The position numbers and the translations under genes are program-made. This document shows positions 17,351 to 26,611 of a DNA stretch of 37,138 bases, in pieces. Positions within the stretch are counted from its first letter, which is position 1. Every line of letters starts with the position of its first letter. This DNA comes from Planctomycetota bacterium. Its GTDB lineage: Bacteria; Planctomycetota; UBA11346. The stretch spans positions 1-37,138 of the forward strand of contig JAKLKR010000009.1 in assembly GCA_023150565.1 (NCBI GenBank). Reading direction: 5' to 3'. The notes under the pieces are model-generated. The model was not told the DNA's origin, ran no database searches, and saw only the letters and a program-made list of their open reading frames with translations.

Positions 17351-20300
17351 ATGGTCCCCCGCCTGCCCCTGCTGCTGCTCGCCATCGCCGCCGGGGCCGC
17401 CGAACCGGCGCCCGGCGGGCCCGACCTGGCGGCCAGCCACCGCGAACGCGGCGAGCTGCGCGAACGCATCTGCCTCAACGGCTTCTGGGAGGGCCAGCCG
17501 GTGGCGGCGCCCACCGCCCAGCCGCCCGAGGACGGCTGGGCGGTGGTGGCGGTGCCCTCGGCCTGGACCATGAGCGATTGCTTCCCCTTCCAGCGCAGCG
17601 CGCGCTTCAAGGCCGGGAAATGGGCCGGCGAGGACCGCTGGGACGGCAGGCCGCTCAAGGACTTCCCCGCCGCCTGGTACCGCCGCGCATTCATCCTGCC
17701 GGCGGGCTGGGATGCCGCCGGCGCGCGCGTGCTGCTGCGCTGCGAGCGCTTCACCCGCGGCGGCACCGTGCTGCTCAACGGCGCCGTGCTCGGCAGCCAG
17801 GACGAATGGGACGATCCGGCGCGCGGCTTCCCGCTCACCGGCAGGCTGCAGCCGGGGAGCAACCTCCTCGCCATCCGCGTCGACGCCGCCGCCGCCGGCG
17901 AGGTGCTGCTGCGCCTGGGCGCCGAGCAGACGCGTACGGTCAAGGCCGACGCCACCCTGCGCGGCATCACCGGCGACGTGTGGCTGGTGCGCGAGCCGGC
18001 CGGGCCGCGCATCGCCGGCCTCGCCCTGCAGCCGTCGGTGCGCCGCGGCGAGCTGGCGGCCGAGGTCGCGCTCGAGGGCGTGGGCGATCCCGCCGGGCTG
18101 GCGGTCGAGGTGGTGGTGCGCGATGCCGCCGGCGCCGAGGCCCGGCGCCTGCCCGCGGCCGCCGTGGGCGCGGTGGCCGACGGCCGTGCCAGCGTGCGCT
18201 GCGCCGCGCCCTGGCCGGACGCCATCCGCTGGGATGGCGACCGCCCGCACCTGTACCGCGCCGAGGCGCGCCTGCTGCGCGCCGGGAGCGCGCTCGACGC
18301 CACCCTGCCGGAATCCTTCGGCTTCCGCGAGGTGTGGTGCGAGGGGCGCGAGCTGCTGCTCAACGGCGCCCCGCTGCGCTTCACCGCCTTCGCCCTCGGC
18401 GCCCACGACGGCTTCGCCGGCCAGACCACCCGCGCCGCCCGCGCCGAGGCCGAGCGCGTCATCGCCCTGCACCGCCGCGCCGGCTTCAACGCCATCCTGC
18501 TCGGCCCCGAGGGCATCGGCCAGCGCGGCCACGCCGCCCAGCGCTACGACGACCTGCTCGACCTCGCCGACCGTGCCGGGATGGTGGCGCTGGTGCCGCT
18601 GGTGCCGCCCTACGACGCGGACTGGGCCAGCGAGGCCGGGCGCGCCGCCTGGCGCACGGTGGTGGGGGCGACGGTGGCGCGCTACCGCAACCGCCCGTCG
18701 GTGATCGCCTGGTCGATGAACTTCAACCTGCTCGGCTACCCGTGGGACATGCACCCCGCCTCCTGGGGCTCGGACTACCTGCCGGGCGACGCCCTGCTCG
18801 ACCTCGGGCGCAAGCGCCGCCAGGCGGCCGAGGCCGAGGCGGCGGTGCGCGCCCTCGACCCCACCCGCATCATCTACCACCACGCCGGCGGCAACCACGG
18901 CCAGTGGCTGACCTCGAACTTCTATCCCTGCTGGCCGCCCCTGCAGGAACTCGAGGACCTGCCCTCGGCGTGGGCGGCGGACGGGCGCAAGCCGCTGGTG
19001 CTGGTCGAGCTGGGCAACCTGGTGGCGATGGACTGGCTGCGCGGCCGCCAGGGCGACTACAACGACGTGCGCTGGACCGAGCCGCTCGAGGCCGAGTACG
19101 CCGCGCCCTACCTGGGCGGCCGCGCCTACGACCTGCAGGAGGACGCCTACCTGCGCCTGGTGGTCGAGGGCGCCCGCCCCGGTCAGCAGGCCGGCGCCGA
19201 CAAGTACGAGGTCAACCAGTCGTACTTCTGGGGCTACGCCCAGCGCCAGCACGAGCCGGTGGCCTCGGTCGAACGCCTGGTGGTGCCGGCGATGCTGCGC
19301 GCCTGGCGCGGCCACGGCGTCACCGGCATGGTCCCGCACAACGTGTGGATCCCGCTCACCGGCGCCGGCCGCGAGCCGTGGATGGGGGCCAAGGCGCGCT
19401 ACGAATACCCGGATCCCACCCTGCCCGGGCCCAAGCCGGCGGTGTCGGCGTGGCCGCGCGAGGGCGAGGGCCTGACCGCGGTGGGCGAGGCCTGGGCGGC
19501 GGCCCTGCGCCCGCTGCAGGTGTGGATCGGCGGCTCCGCCGAGGCCGGCTTCACCGCCAAGGACCACGCCTTCACCGCCGGCGAGGCGGTCGCCAAGCAG
19601 GTGGTGGCGGTCAACGACAGCCGCCGCGAGCGCCCCCTGGCCCTGCGCTGGGTCCTGCGCCGCCCGGGCGGCGAGGCCTTGGCCGTCGGCGAGCTGCGCG
19701 CCGCGATCGGCCCCGGCGGGCGGACCCTGGTGCCGTTCCAGGTGACCATGCCGGCGGTGGCGGAGCGCACCGCCCTGCGCCTGGACCTGGAACCGCTCAC
19801 GCCTCTTGGGAACGACGCCTCCTGCACCGGTCTCGATCTGACCGTTTTCCCGCCCCTGCCCGCCCCGGCGACGCCGGCGCGGCGGGTGCTGGCCATCGAT
19901 CCCGTCGGCGCCACCACCCGCGCCCTCGCCAGCCACGGCATCGAGGCCCGGCCCAGCGCCGACGGCGCCGAGGCGGTGCCCGGCGACCTGGTGGTGCTGG
20001 GCAGCGGCGCGCTGGAAAGCGGCGCCGGCCTCAGCCCGGCGCTGGCGGCGGCGGTGCGCGGCGGCGCGGCGCTGGTGGTCATGGCCCAGCACGACCTGTC
20101 GCGCTTCGGCCTGCGCACCCATGCCCGCGCCGAGCGCCGGGCCTTCATCGCCATGCCCGGGCACGCCCTCTTCACCGGGCTCGTGGACGCCGACTTCGCC
20201 GACTGGAACGGCGCCTCCGGCCTGCGTCCGGGCACCACCCCGCTGGGCGGCGGCGACGACCGCTATCCCGAGGAGCTGTGGGCCTGGGGCAGCCGCGGCG

Positions 20301-21625
20301 CGCTGATGACCGGGATGATCGAGAAGCCCAGCGGCGGCGGCTTCCGCCCGCTGCTGGAATGCGGCTTCGACCTCGCCTATGCCGCCGTGCTCGAGGCCGG
20401 CGACGGCGCCGGCACGGTGCTGTTCTGCCAGCTCGACCTCGACCGCCGCAGCGCCGCCGACCCGGTGGCCGGGCGCGCGCTGCGCAACCTGCTCGCGCAT
20501 GCCCTGGCGCTGGCGCCGCGCCGGCCGCAGGCGGTGGCGGGCGGCGGTCCCCTGGCGGCCCTGCTCGGGGTGCAGCCGGCGGCGGGCGCGCCGGCGATCG
20601 AGCTGTGCACCGCCGCGCCCGACGCCGCCGGGCGGGCGCGCCTGGCGGCCTTCGCCGCCGAGGGCGGCACGGTGATCGTGGTCGGCGCCGGGGTGGGCGA
20701 CGGCTCCTGGCTGCCGGTCCCGGTGCAGGTGGGCCGCGGCGCCGGCTACCGCCTGCGCCCGGCCGCCCCCGCTCCGCTGCTGGCCGGGGCCGGCCCCGCC
20801 GACTGGTTCCTCAAGCTCGACCTCGCCCAGCACCCGGCGGTGCGCCCGGGCGCGGGGGTGCGCCTGCTGTGCGAACCCGGGGTGCTGGCCGAGGTGGCGC
20901 ACGGGCGCGGCCGCTTCCTGCTGTGCACCATCGACCCGGCGGCGCTGCTGGCGGCGCCGGTGTCGCCGGAACGCCACGCGCGGGCGGCGCAGAAGCTGGT
21001 GCGCCTGCTCGCCCTCGCCGCCGCCGGCCTGGGCGCCGACCTGCGCGGACCCTCGGCGCGCATGGCCGAGGATCCCGCCGGCGCGGTGGCGCTGCCGGCG
21101 CGCTGGCGCTTCCGCACCGATCCCGCCAACCAGGGCCGCGCCCAGGGCTGGGCCGAAGCGGGCTGCGACGATGCCGCCTGGGCGACCCTGGCGGTGCCCG
21201 GCCTGTGGGAGGACCAGGGCGTGACCGAGGCCAATCCCGCCCAGCCCGGCGCCAAGCGCCCCTACGACGGCACCGCCTGGTACCGCACCACGGTGACGGT
21301 GCCCGAGGCCCTGCGCGGCAAGCCGCTGGTGCTGGAGCTGGGCGCGATCGACGACTGCGACGTGACCTACCTCAACGGCCGGCGCATCGGCGCCACCGGC
21401 GAGGAGACCCCGGACAGCTACGCGCGCCCACGCTGCTACCCCATCCCGCCCGAGCTGGTGCGCTTCGGCGCCGCCAACACGGTGGCGGTCAAGGTCATCG
21501 ACCTGCGCGGCGGCGGCGGCTTCGGCGGCACCACCGCGCCGGCGATCCGCGTCGACCGCCGCGAGGGCTACCCCTACCTGGCCGCCCGTCCGCTGTTCAA
21601 TCCCTACCAGCTCAAGCGCTGGTGA
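17351..21625 (+). CDS. Very large secreted glycoside hydrolase family 2-like protein
   Basis: Signal peptide; GH2-type N-terminal sandwich (AAWYRRAFILPAGW, RGGTVLLNGAVLG), TIM-barrel region RPSVIAWSMNFNLLGY and KPLVLVELGNL, second jelly-roll near the C terminus (GTAWYRTTVTVPEAL...VTYLNGRRIG). Confidence 0.82.
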   Translation: MVPRLPLLLLAIAAGAAEPAPGGPDLAASHRERGELRERICLNGFWEGQPVAAPTAQPPEDGWAVVAVPSAWTMSDCFPFQRSARFKAGKWAGEDRWDGRPLKDFPAAWYRRAFILPAGWDAAGARVLLRCERFTRGGTVLLNGAVLGSQDEWDDPARGFPLTGRLQPGSNLLAIRVDAAAAGEVLLRLGAEQTRTVKADATLRGITGDVWLVREPAGPRIAGLALQPSVRRGELAAEVALEGVGDPAGLAVEVVVRDAAGAEARRLPAAAVGAVADGRASVRCAAPWPDAIRWDGDRPHLYRAEARLLRAGSALDATLPESFGFREVWCEGRELLLNGAPLRFTAFALGAHDGFAGQTTRAARAEAERVIALHRRAGFNAILLGPEGIGQRGHAAQRYDDLLDLADRAGMVALVPLVPPYDADWASEAGRAAWRTVVGATVARYRNRPSVIAWSMNFNLLGYPWDMHPASWGSDYLPGDALLDLGRKRRQAAEAEAAVRALDPTRIIYHHAGGNHGQWLTSNFYPCWPPLQELEDLPSAWAADGRKPLVLVELGNLVAMDWLRGRQGDYNDVRWTEPLEAEYAAPYLGGRAYDLQEDAYLRLVVEGARPGQQAGADKYEVNQSYFWGYAQRQHEPVASVERLVVPAMLRAWRGHGVTGMVPHNVWIPLTGAGREPWMGAKARYEYPDPTLPGPKPAVSAWPREGEGLTAVGEAWAAALRPLQVWIGGSAEAGFTAKDHAFTAGEAVAKQVVAVNDSRRERPLALRWVLRRPGGEALAVGELRAAIGPGGRTLVPFQVTMPAVAERTALRLDLEPLTPLGNDASCTGLDLTVFPPLPAPATPARRVLAIDPVGATTRALASHGIEARPSADGAEAVPGDLVVLGSGALESGAGLSPALAAAVRGGAALVVMAQHDLSRFGLRTHARAERRAFIAMPGHALFTGLVDADFADWNGASGLRPGTTPLGGGDDRYPEELWAWGSRGALMTGMIEKPSGGGFRPLLECGFDLAYAAVLEAGDGAGTVLFCQLDLDRRSAADPVAGRALRNLLAHALALAPRRPQAVAGGGPLAALLGVQPAAGAPAIELCTAAPDAAGRARLAAFAAEGGTVIVVGAGVGDGSWLPVPVQVGRGAGYRLRPAAPAPLLAGAGPADWFLKLDLAQHPAVRPGAGVRLLCEPGVLAEVAHGRGRFLLCTIDPAALLAAPVSPERHARAAQKLVRLLALAAAGLGADLRGPSARMAEDPAGAVALPARWRFRTDPANQGRAQGWAEAGCDDAAWATLAVPGLWEDQGVTEANPAQPGAKRPYDGTAWYRTTVTVPEALRGKPLVLELGAIDDCDVTYLNGRRIGATGEETPDSYARPRCYPIPPELVRFGAANTVAVKVIDLRGGGGFGGTTAPAIRVDRREGYPYLAARPLFNPYQLKRW

Positions 21626-21666
21626 GCCTTGGCGCCCGGGCGCTGGCCGGGTAGGCTCCGCCGCCG

Positions 21667-23532
21667 ATGGCCAAGCCGCTGCCAGCCAAGGAGGTCGAGC
21701 GCCGGACGCGGGCGCTGCTGGCGGCCGGGCTGGCGCCCGAGGAGCTGCGCGCCCGGCTGGAGGAGCTGGCCCGGGAATGGCATTTCCCCGGGCTGGCGTG
21801 GCTGTGGGGGCCGGCGCTGTACCGCCGCGAGCGGGTGCGCTTCCGGCCCTTCATCCTCGCCCATTGGGGCGGCTTCGCCCAGGCCGGGCTGCTGGGCACC
21901 AGCCCGGTGCCCTGGAACGACGACCTCGAACGCTGGTTCGCCGAGGTCGATCGTGACGACGACATCGAACTGCTCCGCCGCCTGCTTCCCATCAAGTACG
22001 CCAAGGCGCGCTCCTGGCGCCCGGATTCCGCGGCCCTGCTGCGCGAGTTGCTGGCCCGGCTGGAGCGGGCGGCGTCGCCGGGGCGGGCGCGGGTGGAGCT
22101 GGAGAAATTCGACATCTGGGGCCTGGAGCTGGACGAGGACGCCGCCCTCGCGCTCTACCGCCAGGACCGCCAGCTGGCCGCCCCCTTCATCCTCAAGCAC
22201 CTGCCCTGGTCGTGGTTCGGCAGCGACCGGCGCAGCCTGTGGGAGCACCTGCTGGCGGCCGCGGTGGCGGCGGGCGACCAGCGCTTCGCCGACGGCCTCT
22301 ACCAGCGCCAGGTGCCGCTCAAACGCTGGCGCCAGGACGCCCTGGACGCCTGCGCCCAGGTGCCGGATCCCGCCGCGCTGTGCGCCCTGCTGGAACGCCG
22401 CCACCCGCTCGATCTGTGGCGCAACCTGGGCGAGCCGTTCATCGAGCTGATCGAGCGGCGCGGACGCGACGTGCTGCCCTACATCGGCAAGCATCTGCGC
22501 CAGGTGTGGACCCCGTGGCTGACCCAGGGCAGCTACGGCCGGCTGGTGGCCCTCGCCCGCCAGCGCGGCTGGTGGGACCTGTGGTCGGGCGCGGTGCGCA
22601 CCTGCGCGCGCCCCAAGGACTTCAACGCCGAGGTCCGGGCCCTGCTCGACGACCGCGCGCTGCCCGAGGCGACGGTGCGCGAGCGCCTGCTGCTGCTCGC
22701 CGGGGTCGGCCGGGAATGGAACTGGGGGCGCTTCGGCGCCGCCCAGGTGCAGCAGCTCGACGACGCCACCGCGGTAGCCTTCCACCAGCGCTTCCCCGAC
22801 CTGCTGCGCGGGCCGTGGAAGCTGCACCTGCAGATCAGCGGCTGGGGCCCGGGGCTGCCGCGGCTGGTCGAGCGGGTGATCGCGCAGGACGACATCCCGC
22901 TCATCGACTTCCTCGCCAGCCGCCTGGCCACCCGCGGCAGCCTGGGCTGGGGCGCGGTGAAGAGCGAGGACGCGGCCGAGCCCGTCGCCGCCTACTTCGA
23001 TCGGCTCAAGGCCGGCGACGAGCGCGCCTTCGGCCGGCGCGCCATCGCCGTGCTCGGGCAGATCCCCGCCTACGCGATCCACGGCTACGGCCGGCTGATC
23101 AGGGCCAACCGCCTGGCGCGGATGCTGTTCGAGCGCTCGGACCGGGATTTCCTCGGCCAATCCGCGCAGCTGGGCGACCTGGTCGAGGCGCCCGAGATCC
23201 ACGTCCAGGCGCTCGCCTACCGCATCCTCGGCCTCGACGACGAGCGCGCCCGCGCCGCCGCGGTGGCCAGCCTGGACGTGCTCATCGGCACCCTGCTGCG
23301 CCCGCTGCACCGCGCCACCCGGCTGGCGGCGTTCGCGGCCCTGGCCAACGCCACCCACGATGCCGCCGCCGCGCAGCGCATCGCCGCACGCGCGCGCGAG
23401 GCCCTCGACCTGCCCGACCTGCGCTATCCCAAGGAGCGGCTGCTGGGGCTGATCGCCACCGCCCTGCACCGGCATCCCGGCCTGCGCCAGGCCGGCGAGC
23501 AGCGGACGGTGTTCCGCAAGGCGGCCTCGTGA
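21667..23532 (+). CDS. ARM/HEAT-like alpha-helical repeat protein, putative type XIII retron accessory/effector
   Basis: MAKPLPAKEVERRTRALLAAGLAPEELRARLEELAREW...; helical-repeat character throughout; GTGA overlap with the SWIM gene, upstream of the RT. Confidence 0.7.
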   Translation: MAKPLPAKEVERRTRALLAAGLAPEELRARLEELAREWHFPGLAWLWGPALYRRERVRFRPFILAHWGGFAQAGLLGTSPVPWNDDLERWFAEVDRDDDIELLRRLLPIKYAKARSWRPDSAALLRELLARLERAASPGRARVELEKFDIWGLELDEDAALALYRQDRQLAAPFILKHLPWSWFGSDRRSLWEHLLAAAVAAGDQRFADGLYQRQVPLKRWRQDALDACAQVPDPAALCALLERRHPLDLWRNLGEPFIELIERRGRDVLPYIGKHLRQVWTPWLTQGSYGRLVALARQRGWWDLWSGAVRTCARPKDFNAEVRALLDDRALPEATVRERLLLLAGVGREWNWGRFGAAQVQQLDDATAVAFHQRFPDLLRGPWKLHLQISGWGPGLPRLVERVIAQDDIPLIDFLASRLATRGSLGWGAVKSEDAAEPVAAYFDRLKAGDERAFGRRAIAVLGQIPAYAIHGYGRLIRANRLARMLFERSDRDFLGQSAQLGDLVEAPEIHVQALAYRILGLDDERARAAAVASLDVLIGTLLRPLHRATRLAAFAALANATHDAAAAQRIAARAREALDLPDLRYPKERLLGLIATALHRHPGLRQAGEQRTVFRKAAS

Positions 23533-25097
23533 TCCCGCTGCTGCTCGACTACGCCTCGCCCAGCGCCTTCGCCGCCGAGGGCGGGCGCGACACCCTCGGC
23601 CTCACCGCAGACGCCCGCCGCCCGGTGCGCTTCCGCGGGCGGGTGCAGCGCAACCCCTTCCTGCTGCGCGTGGCCCTGCGCGCCCTCGGCGAGGCGATCT
23701 GGTCCGACGACAGCTGGCGCCCGGACGGGGCGCTGCTCGACCCGGTGGTCACCGTGCATCCCGACCGGGTGTTCCTCGAGGCCTTCAGCCAGGACCAGAG
23801 CGCCTACGTGCAGCTGGTGCTCGACCCCGGGATCTTTGCGCTCGATGGCGCCATCATCCCCGGCACCACCAACGTCGATTTCACCGCCTGGCTGTGGGCG
23901 GCGGTCGGCGAGATGCGCTCGAGCCGCGAGACCTGGCTCAGCATTGATCCCGCCGGAATCGCCGTCGCCACCGGCGGCGCCGGCGGCCGCTTCGAGGCCG
24001 CGGTCGAGCTGCCGGACGCCTGGGTGCGCGGCTTCCTGCAGGTGCAGGCGGGCATGGCCATGCCCGGCACCCGCCTGCAGGCCCGGCCGGTCGACCTGCT
24101 CGCCGCCATCCGCTTCCTGCGCTACACCAAGGCCAGGCTGTCGCCGCGCGCCCTGCGCTACGAGTTCGCGCCCGGGGCCGATGCCCGCCTGGTGCTGGAA
24201 CCGTGGGAGCACGTCGTCCCCCTGCGCGGCGCCGGCCACGGCTACGCCGAGCCCCGCTCGGTGCGCCTGTGGGGCCGCCGGCGGCTGAAGCTGATCGAGC
24301 CGCTGCTGCCCTTCGCCGACCGCGTCGACATCTACCTCAAGGGCCGGGGCCTGCCCAGCTTCTACGCCGTCCAGCTGCCGGGCATGACCTTCATCCTCGG
24401 GCTCACCGGCTGGAGCGGCCAGGGCTGGACCGGCACCGGCTCCTTCGACCTCCTCCAGGGCCGGCCGGCTGACGACGATGCCCTGGTGGCGACGGCGGCC
24501 GGCCTGCTCGCCGGGCGCTTCCAGCTCGGCGTCGACGAGCTGGGCGCCGCGGCCGGGGTCGGCAAGCCGGCGGCGGCGGCGGCCCTGCAGCGCCTGTGCC
24601 GGCTGGGCCGCGCCATCTACGATCTCGAACGGCGCTGCTTCCGCCACCGCGAGCTGTTCGCCCAGCCCATCGACGAGGCCCGCCTGTATCCGCCCGACGA
24701 GCGGGTGGAGGCGGCGCGCGCCCACCTCGAACAGCAGGAGGTCGCGGTCGCCGGCTGCTGCCCGCGCGAGACGCGGAAGCGCAAGCGCCTGCCCAGCCCC
24801 GACGGGGTGCAGGAGCGCGAGGTGGTCTACCGCGACTGGCAGGTCGACGGCTGGGTCGGCGCCCAGGCCGCGGTGCACCTCGTGGTCGACGACCGCGGCG
24901 CGATCATCTTCGGCCGCTGCGGCTGCCCATGGTTCCAGCAGCACCTGCTCGCCCGCGGCCCCTGCCAGCACATGCTGGCCCTGCTCGAGGCTTCGGCCGG
25001 GCAGCGGGTGGACCTGCCCAGCTCGCGGCCGGCGGAGCCGGTTCCGGAAGCCGACCTTGACCCTGCCGGCGACGGGGACGACGATGACCAGCGGTAA
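23529..25097 (+). CDS. SWIM zinc-finger protein with probable winged-helix segment, putative type XIII retron accessory/effector
   Basis: C-terminal CGCPWFQQHLLARGPCQHMLAL (SWIM CxC...CxH); possible wHTH FQLGVDELGAAAGVGKPAAAAALQRLCRLGRAIYDLE. Confidence 0.8.
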   Translation: MIPLLLDYASPSAFAAEGGRDTLGLTADARRPVRFRGRVQRNPFLLRVALRALGEAIWSDDSWRPDGALLDPVVTVHPDRVFLEAFSQDQSAYVQLVLDPGIFALDGAIIPGTTNVDFTAWLWAAVGEMRSSRETWLSIDPAGIAVATGGAGGRFEAAVELPDAWVRGFLQVQAGMAMPGTRLQARPVDLLAAIRFLRYTKARLSPRALRYEFAPGADARLVLEPWEHVVPLRGAGHGYAEPRSVRLWGRRRLKLIEPLLPFADRVDIYLKGRGLPSFYAVQLPGMTFILGLTGWSGQGWTGTGSFDLLQGRPADDDALVATAAGLLAGRFQLGVDELGAAAGVGKPAAAAALQRLCRLGRAIYDLERRCFRHRELFAQPIDEARLYPPDERVEAARAHLEQQEVAVAGCCPRETRKRKRLPSPDGVQEREVVYRDWQVDGWVGAQAAVHLVVDDRGAIIFGRCGCPWFQQHLLARGPCQHMLALLEASAGQRVDLPSSRPAEPVPEADLDPAGDGDDDDQR

Positions 25098-25250
25098 CCC
25101 CCGGCGGTGCGCAACCAGCCACCCATGCCACGGTGTTTCGCCGTGGTGGACGACTAGCCCGATCACGACGCCACGGCTCCCAGCGTTCGCAACGCCGGGA
25201 GGCCATGAGTCCAGAGCTGCGCAAGTGGTTCGCCGCCGGGGGTGCCACCT
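25091..25250 (+). ncRNA. Candidate retron msr-msd non-coding RNA
   Basis: Long-range IR 25097-25107 ACCCCCGGCGG / 25233-25243 CCGCCGGGGGT plus AACCA 25113-25117 / TGGTT 25226-25230; hairpins CCACGG-7-CCGTGG (25128-25146) and GGC.TCCC.a.GCGTT-cgc-AACGC...GGGAgGCC (25175-25204); directly upstream of the RT. Confidence 0.65.
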
Positions 25251-25277
25251 TCTGTCCTGTCCCGCCCCGAGGCCGCC

Positions 25278-26570
25278 ATGGGCCTGATCGGCTGGCTGCT
25301 GGGCCTGCTCGGCCGCCGGGTGGTGCGCGACGTCTCGCGCCTGGAGGACGGCGGCGACCGCCTCACCGAGGTGGTCGAGCTCGACGGCGGACCGCTCAAG
25401 CCCGGCCATCGCCGGCGCGCCCTGCGCGACCGCCGCCTGCTGCCCAAGCCGCGCACGGTGGCCTCGACCGTCCGCCACTCGGTGGGGATCAAACGCCAGA
25501 AGGTGATGACCAGGGCGGAGGCCGACCGCCTGTTCGGCGCCACCATGCGCACCCGCAACCGCGCCCTGCGCGACCTGGTCGCCGACGAGGAGCAGCTGCA
25601 GCGCCTCGGCCTGCCGCTGTGGCGCAGCGAGGCCGAGCTGGCCGCCGCCCTCGGCCTGTCGGAACGCGCCCTGCTGCGCTTCGCGGTGCACCGCGAGCGC
25701 GAGCGCACGCCGCACTACATCACCTTCGCCATCCCCAAGCGCAGCGGTGGCGAGCGCCTGATCATGGCCCCCAAGCGCCAGCTCAAGGCCATCCAGCGCC
25801 GGCTGAACGAGCTGCTGGTGTCGCGTCTGCCGGTGAGCGGATCGGCGCACGGCTTCCGTCCCGGCCGCAGCATCCGCACCGGGGCTGAGCCCCACGTCGG
25901 CAAGCGCATGCTGGTCCATCTCGACCTGCAGGATTTCTTCCCCAGCGTCACCTGCGCGCGCGTGCGCGGGCTGCTGGTCGCCTACGGCTACGGCTACCAG
26001 GTCGCCACCAGCCTGGCGGTGATCATGACCGAGGCCGAGCGCCAGCCGGTGGCGATCGACGGCGCCACCGTCCACGTCCCGGTCGGTCAGCGCCACTGCG
26101 TCCAGGGCGCCCCCACCAGCCCGGGCCTGTGCAACGCCATCGTGCTCCGGCTCGACCACCGCCTGGAGGGCCTCGCGCGCCGCTTCGGCGCCGCCTACAC
26201 CCGCTACGCCGACGACCTGACGTTCTCAGGCGATCTCGACCGCGACGCCGCCAAGCGCCTGGTGCACCACGCCCGCGCCATCATCGCCGCCGAGGGCTTC
26301 CGGGTGAACGAGGGCAAGACCCGCCTGATGACCCCCGCCGGGCGGCAGGCGGTCACCGGGGTGGTGGTGAACCAGGACGCCGGCCTGTCGCGCCAGGAGC
26401 GCCGGCGCCTGCGCGCGGCGCTGCACCAGATCGAGCGCGACCAGGCCGCCGGCGCCGACGTCGCCGACCGGCGGGCCGTCATCGCCGGCAAGCTCGCCTA
26501 CCTGCGCATGCTCAACCCGGCCCAGGCCGACCGCCTGGAACCGCCGGGCCGACCGCTTGAGCGGCAATAG
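25278..26570 (+). CDS. Retron-type reverse transcriptase
   Basis: FAIPKRSGGERLIMAPKRQLKAIQRRLN, AHGFRPGRSI, VHLDLQDFFPSV, QGAPTSPGLCNAI, YTRYADDLTFSG, VTGVVVNQD; extended N-terminal region. Confidence 0.93.
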   Translation: MGLIGWLLGLLGRRVVRDVSRLEDGGDRLTEVVELDGGPLKPGHRRRALRDRRLLPKPRTVASTVRHSVGIKRQKVMTRAEADRLFGATMRTRNRALRDLVADEEQLQRLGLPLWRSEAELAAALGLSERALLRFAVHRERERTPHYITFAIPKRSGGERLIMAPKRQLKAIQRRLNELLVSRLPVSGSAHGFRPGRSIRTGAEPHVGKRMLVHLDLQDFFPSVTCARVRGLLVAYGYGYQVATSLAVIMTEAERQPVAIDGATVHVPVGQRHCVQGAPTSPGLCNAIVLRLDHRLEGLARRFGAAYTRYADDLTFSGDLDRDAAKRLVHHARAIIAAEGFRVNEGKTRLMTPAGRQAVTGVVVNQDAGLSRQERRRLRAALHQIERDQAAGADVADRRAVIAGKLAYLRMLNPAQADRLEPPGRPLERQ

Positions 26571-26611
26571 CGCTTAGCCATCGCGGAAACCGCACCAACA
26601 GGCAGACGCGC

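Noticed and set aside
16424-20977. 1517-aa minus-strand ORF opposite the pilin, LamG and GH2-like genes
   Set aside because: GC-driven antisense open frame without motifs; the plus-strand genes have clear family signatures.
25278-26570. Diversity-generating retroelement or group II intron interpretation of the RT
   Set aside because: No VR/TR repeat pair, no intron domain V-like end and no maturase/endonuclease domain seen; accessory genes and VTG motif favour a retron.
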